Origin: Thermoplasmatota archaeon | Lineage (GTDB): Archaea > Thermoplasmatota > Penumbrarchaeia > Penumbrarchaeales > Penumbrarchaeaceae | Reading direction: 5' to 3' | DNA: 7,377 nucleotides | Assembly: GCA_016929175.1 (NCBI GenBank) | Contig: JAFGJI010000221.1 | Span: 1-7,377 of the forward strand | Shown: in pieces, positions 4,759-7,377 of the stretch | Layout: the number at the start of each line of letters is the position of its first letter | Position numbering within the stretch: position 1 is the stretch's first letter | The notes under the pieces: generated by a model | The model's input: only the letters and a program-made list of their open reading frames with translations | What the model was told of the DNA's origin: nothing | Databases searched by the model: none | Position numbers and translations under genes: made by a program

Positions 4759-5543
4759 GTCATTTCTACCGTATCACTTTTCTCCTGTCCGGAGCCCAGT
4801 GAGCCATTATCAGCGGTGGTCCCCTCCCCCTTCTCTTTTTTCTCGGAGGGAGAAAGCATTACCCACACAATGGCCGCAAGGAGCAGCAGCCCGGCGGACC
4901 CGAATATCGACCAGAATATGATGCGGTTCCTTGTGTTGTCGGGTTGGTCGCCCCACCCTTCGGGCGGGACCGTATAGATGGATATGGACATGGAATCGGT
5001 CCCTCCGTTATCGTCATCTATGATGACGGTAAGGTTGTTCTGGTCGGGGAAAATGTATCTTGTCACGGAGTCCCCTTCCCCCGCGTCCTCCCCGTCAAGT
5101 GTCCATGATACCTTGACTTCGTCCCCATCCACATCGGTAAAGGAAACTGAATACGTAACAGGGTTCTCGAGGTTGTCAGGGTCACCGCTAAGGGTTATAT
5201 TGATGATCTCGGGTGCATCGTTAACCGGTGTCACGTTCAACGTCCATGCTTTATCTACAAGTGTATCGTCCTCGATGTAGTTGTAGTCGATCAGGGCGGC
5301 CCCATACCAATTTCCGGTGGATGTGATGGTCAGAAATCCGCCAATTATCGAGACCGTCACATTCTCCTGGTCGGAGCCCAGGCCAAGGAACTTATCGCTG
5401 CTAATGTTCAGAAGTTCATACACGCTCATATCGGTCTGAAAAGTGGAGTCCTCCTCCATTGTGAAGTCGTCCTCCCCCGAAACGACAGAGGAAAGCAAAA
5501 GAAGAACAAGTATGAAAGATGGACCGAACAATTTCAACCTCAT
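4755..5543 (-). CDS. Secreted Ig-like/tandem-95-type surface protein with C-terminal membrane anchor
   Basis: 262 aa, predicted type I membrane protein on the cell surface. A signal peptide (R2, K4, then FILVLLLLSSVV, likely cleaved near G23) precedes an acidic extracellular part with beta-rich Ig/cadherin-like segments. The first ends with WTLNVTPVNDAPEI, the hallmark NDAP junction of tandem-95/cadherin-like repeats. The second has SFTDVDGDEVKVSWTLDG and IIDDDNGGTDSMSISI, rich in Asp as in calcium-stabilised PKD/cadherin-type folds. A 23-residue membrane helix (208-230, IIFW...VWVML) and a 32-residue charged tail follow. Several N-glycosylation sequons (NISS, NVTV, NVTP, NITL, NLTV) fit an archaeal surface protein. 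ATG 5543 is chosen over an upstream TTG (5567) because it directly precedes the signal peptide and lies ~26 nt from a TATA box. Role unknown; adhesion or cell-envelope scaffolding is possible. Confidence 0.8.
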   Translation of the reverse strand: MRLKLFGPSFILVLLLLSSVVSGEDDFTMEEDSTFQTDMSVYELLNISSDKFLGLGSDQENVTVSIIGGFLTITSTGNWYGAALIDYNYIEDDTLVDKAWTLNVTPVNDAPEIINITLSGDPDNLENPVTYSVSFTDVDGDEVKVSWTLDGEDAGEGDSVTRYIFPDQNNLTVIIDDDNGGTDSMSISIYTVPPEGWGDQPDNTRNRIIFWSIFGSAGLLLLAAIVWVMLSPSEKKEKGEGTTADNGSLGSGQEKSDTVEMT

Positions 5544-5565
5544 CGTTCGTCTATCGTCGATCTGC

Positions 5566-5573
5566 AATTAAAT
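5566..5573. promoter_or_regulatory. TATA element between surface-protein gene and nadM
   Basis: AATTAAAT (ATTTAATT on the minus strand) is centred ~26 nt from the minus-strand ATG at 5543, so the surface-protein transcript is predicted leaderless. On the plus strand it would give a start near 5596, leaving a 25-nt leader for nadM. A second plus-strand box, AAATAC at 5593-5598 preceded by purines, is centred ~26 nt from the nadM ATG and would instead give a leaderless mRNA. Both are weak sequences, assigned mainly on spacing. Confidence 0.45.
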
Positions 5574-5620
5574 GGTTACCCGGGAAAATGAGAAATACTC
5601 CCACGTTTCTTCCATTTTTC

Positions 5621-6133
5621 ATGAGGGGTCTCTTCATAGGCAGGTTCCAGCCACTCCATCTCGGGCATGTCTCCATCATCGAAGCAGCTCTGGACGAGGT
5701 TGATGAGCTAATAATTGGTATCGGCTCTGCGGAGAGCTCTTACACCCCGAAAGACCCATTCACGGCAGGGGAGCGTATGGAGATGCTCCTCGGATACGCT
5801 AAAGAGCGTGGGTGGGGAGGGAGACTGCTACCTGTACCTGTCAGGGATGTCAACAGATACTCGATATGGGTCGATCATGTTGTCTCTTTGCTTCCAAGGT
5901 TCGAAAAAGTGTTCTCCAACAACCCCCTTACATCAAGATTGTTCAGTGATGCGGGATTCGAGGTCTGCTCCACGAGGATCATCGACAGGGAGCACTTTTC
6001 CGGGACCGCGATCCGAGAGCTGATGATGAACAATGGAGAATGGCAGAGTTATGTCCCGGTCTCTACATCCAGGCTTATCAAGGTATCCGGATGGATGGAC
6101 AGATTGAATGACATCACGAACGGGGATCGATGA
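5621..6133 (+). CDS. nadM: Nicotinamide-nucleotide adenylyltransferase (NadM type)
   Basis: 170 aa, cytoplasmic nucleotidyltransferase that joins NMN (and usually NaMN) to ATP to give NAD (or NaAD) and pyrophosphate. The N-terminus LFIGRFQPLHLGH (4-16) carries the HxGH nucleotide-binding motif (H13-L-G-H16). FSGTAIR (126-132) is the second ATP-binding signature, close to the SGTxIR form of archaeal NadM. SAESSYTPKDPFTAGERMEML in between is typical of this family. Length matches archaeal NadM when ATG 5621 is used; upstream in-frame starts would add a non-conserved, promoter-overlapping extension. It overlaps pncC by ATGA, so the two are very likely co-transcribed and translationally coupled. 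Confidence 0.95.
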   Translation: MRGLFIGRFQPLHLGHVSIIEAALDEVDELIIGIGSAESSYTPKDPFTAGERMEMLLGYAKERGWGGRLLPVPVRDVNRYSIWVDHVVSLLPRFEKVFSNNPLTSRLFSDAGFEVCSTRIIDREHFSGTAIRELMMNNGEWQSYVPVSTSRLIKVSGWMDRLNDITNGDR

Positions 6134-6636
6134 TGAACAAAAAAGGCTGGGAGGAGGTCGTAAGGATCTCCTTAGAAAAGGGGATCACCATCGCCATTGC
6201 CGAATCATGTACTGGAGGCTTCATATCCAACATGATAACGGCGGTCCCGGGTTCCTCCCGTTGTTATCTCGGAGGGGTGGTTGCTTACTCGAACCGCCTG
6301 AAGGTGGACCTTCTGGGTGTTTCCAGCGATACACTGCAAAGGTACGGGGCGGTCAGCAGGGAGACCGCCTCCGAGATGTCCAGAGGGATAAGTGAAAGGA
6401 CAGGGGCCGATCTGGGGATCTCCGTAACGGGAATAGCCGGACCATCGGGGGGGACGAAGGAAAAACCGGAAGGTACGGTATTCATTTCCGTCCATCTGAA
6501 GGATGGAAGAAGCGTCACCGAGGGCTTTCTGCTGGAGGGGTTATCCAGATCTCGATTCAAGGAGGAGGTGGCGGAGAGGGTACTGGGAATGCTCATTGGA
6601 TCCCTGCTTTCCCTTCAGGAGCCGGACCCGAGATAA
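6130..6636 (+). CDS. pncC: Nicotinamide-nucleotide amidase PncC (CinA C-terminal family)
   Basis: 168 aa stand-alone CinA C-terminal domain. This family hydrolyses NMN to nicotinic acid mononucleotide and ammonia. Visible signatures are AESCTGG (24-30, with the catalytic serine S26), the conserved GGVVAYSN...K stretch and TGIAGPSGGTKEKPEGTV, the glycine-rich active-site loop. The N-terminal molybdopterin-like domain of full CinA is absent, which is the usual PncC form. Two adjacent ATGs (6130, 6133) could start it; 6130 overlaps the nadM stop as ATGA. The pairing with nadM puts NMN deamidation and mononucleotide adenylylation in one operon. Confidence 0.93.
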   Translation: MMNKKGWEEVVRISLEKGITIAIAESCTGGFISNMITAVPGSSRCYLGGVVAYSNRLKVDLLGVSSDTLQRYGAVSRETASEMSRGISERTGADLGISVTGIAGPSGGTKEKPEGTVFISVHLKDGRSVTEGFLLEGLSRSRFKEEVAERVLGMLIGSLLSLQEPDPR

Positions 6637-6637
6637 C

Positions 6638-6673
6638 ATATTTACCTTATGAGCAGATACACGGATAGGTGAG
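6638..6673 (+). promoter_or_regulatory. purB promoter and Shine-Dalgarno site
   Basis: CATATTTA (6638-6645) is a plausible TATA box, predicting a start near 6668. GGTGAG (6668-6673) lies 5 nt before the ATG at 6679 and matches the 16S anti-Shine-Dalgarno sequence. purB would thus have a short leader with a ribosome site, unlike the other genes here, or be read through from pncC, which ends only 42 nt upstream. Confidence 0.45.
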
Positions 6674-6678
6674 AGATC

Positions 6679-7377
6679 ATGGAGACCGTGTGCGCCCTTG
6701 ACTATCGATACGGCAGGAAGGAGATGAAGGAGCTCATGTCCTACAAGGCAAGGGTCTCGAGATGCCTCCAGGTGGAAGCGGCACTTGCCAGAGCACAGGC
6801 AAAGATCGGCAACATACCGATGAACGCTGCAGAGGAGATAACGAAGAAAGCTTCCCTCGAATACGTGGACCTTGAGAGGGTTGCCGGGATCGAATCAAAG
6901 ATACACCACGATATCATGGCCATCATCAATGCCCTGACCGAGGTTTGCGACGGGGACGCGGGCAAGTATGTCCATCTCGGCGCCACATCATACGATATGG
7001 TCGACACCGCCCTTGCACTGCAGATAAGGGACGGGCTTGCACTTCTTGATAAAGGACTAGAGGCTCTCGAGGAAGTTCTGGCCGATAAGGCGGAAAGGTA
7101 CAAAGGCCTGGTAATGGTCGGGAGAACACACGGGCAATTCGCCATCCCGATAACCCTTGGATTGAAGATCGCCGTCTGGCTCGCTGAATTCCACAGGCAC
7201 AGGCAGAGGCTTCAGGAATGCCGGAAAAGGGTGCTTGTCGGGAAAATGTCGGGTGCGGTTGGAACGGGGGCGGGGCTCGGAGAAAAGGCCTTCGAGATCG
7301 AGAGCATGGTCATGGAAGAGCTCGGTCTCGGGGTCGAGGAAGCATCCACACAGATCGTCCAGAGGGACCGCTTGAAC
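6679..7377 (+). CDS. purB: Adenylosuccinate lyase PurB, 5' part (cut by window end)
   Basis: The first 233 codons are present, about half of a typical archaeal PurB (~450 aa); the frame is open to the last base. The enzyme releases fumarate from SAICAR in IMP synthesis and from adenylosuccinate in AMP synthesis. The sequence follows the archaeal form: DYRYG (8-12), VEAALARAQAKIGNIP (32-47), KIHHDIMA (74-81), HLGATSYD (99-106, substrate-binding), GRTHGQ (148-153, with the conserved H151) and GAVGTGAGLGEKAFEIE (192-208). The lyase signature loop with the catalytic serine (SSxMPxKxNP) lies beyond the window. Y105 stands where many homologues have N (GATSND), a known type of variation. ATG 6679 is supported by the SD site and by alignment to the family N-terminus. 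Confidence 0.95.
   Translation, partial: METVCALDYRYGRKEMKELMSYKARVSRCLQVEAALARAQAKIGNIPMNAAEEITKKASLEYVDLERVAGIESKIHHDIMAIINALTEVCDGDAGKYVHLGATSYDMVDTALALQIRDGLALLDKGLEALEEVLADKAERYKGLVMVGRTHGQFAIPITLGLKIAVWLAEFHRHRQRLQECRKRVLVGKMSGAVGTGAGLGEKAFEIESMVMEELGLGVEEASTQIVQRDRLN

Noticed and set aside
5519..5620. Upstream starts of nadM (5519, 5588)
   Set aside because: They run through the divergent promoter and the 5' end of the surface-protein gene; the conserved N-terminus begins at 5621.
6649..6672. Seven-codon upstream frame (MSRYTDR) before purB
   Set aside because: It mostly precedes the predicted transcription start and ends inside the Shine-Dalgarno site; a frame this short easily arises by chance.
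6741..7145. Minus-strand 134-aa open frame
   Set aside because: It is the antisense shadow of purB, serine/alanine-rich with no domain; purB is clearly the coding strand.

Overview
The window reads as chromosomal DNA of a euryarchaeon, most likely a member or relative of the Thermoplasmatota. The phylum is inferred from gene content and style; the archaeal domain is well supported. The evidence is archaeal-type housekeeping genes (the NadM form of NMN adenylyltransferase, archaeal adenylosuccinate lyase, a COG2108-like radical SAM protein, PdxT), TATA-box promoters, mostly leaderless starts, a winged-helix/STAND ATPase of a kind common in uncultured Thermoplasmatota, and an Ig-like surface protein with an NDAP repeat.

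Positions 1-639 hold no convincing protein gene. They contain one intact tRNA-Pro(UGG) on the minus strand, a 17-bp copy of its 3' end at the window edge, and an exact-period 163-bp tandem array. Each array unit carries a TATA promoter inside an inverted repeat, the first ~26 nt of tRNA-Pro, a 9-bp hairpin and an oligo-T tract. In two places the 5' part of tRNA-Pro (acceptor strand plus D arm) is therefore followed not by an anticodon arm but by a perfect hairpin and a terminator-like T6. The two hairpins differ at three base pairs, and all six changes keep pairing. This looks like a small family of genome-encoded 5' tRNA-fragment RNAs and is the most unusual thing in the window.

Positions 640-2907 (minus) encode a 755-aa regulator-like STAND NTPase: N-terminal winged helix, NB-ARC-like NTPase, C-terminal TPR-like helices. 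It diverges from a radical SAM gene (2965-4113, plus), and one near-palindromic TATA element between them is placed to serve both. pdxT (4162-4758, plus; glutaminase subunit of PLP synthase) follows with its own promoter and converges on a secreted, membrane-anchored Ig-like protein (4755-5543, minus), with overlapping stop codons.

A second divergent promoter region drives that surface protein and, on the plus strand, nadM-pncC (5621-6636). These overlap by ATGA and form a compact NMN/NAD recycling operon: PncC deamidates NMN to NaMN and NadM adenylylates the mononucleotide. purB (6679 onward, cut by the window end) follows with its own promoter and a Shine-Dalgarno site. Apart from the STAND protein and the surface protein, the protein genes are cofactor and purine metabolism or an uncharacterised radical SAM enzyme. 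The accessory-like part is the tRNA array.
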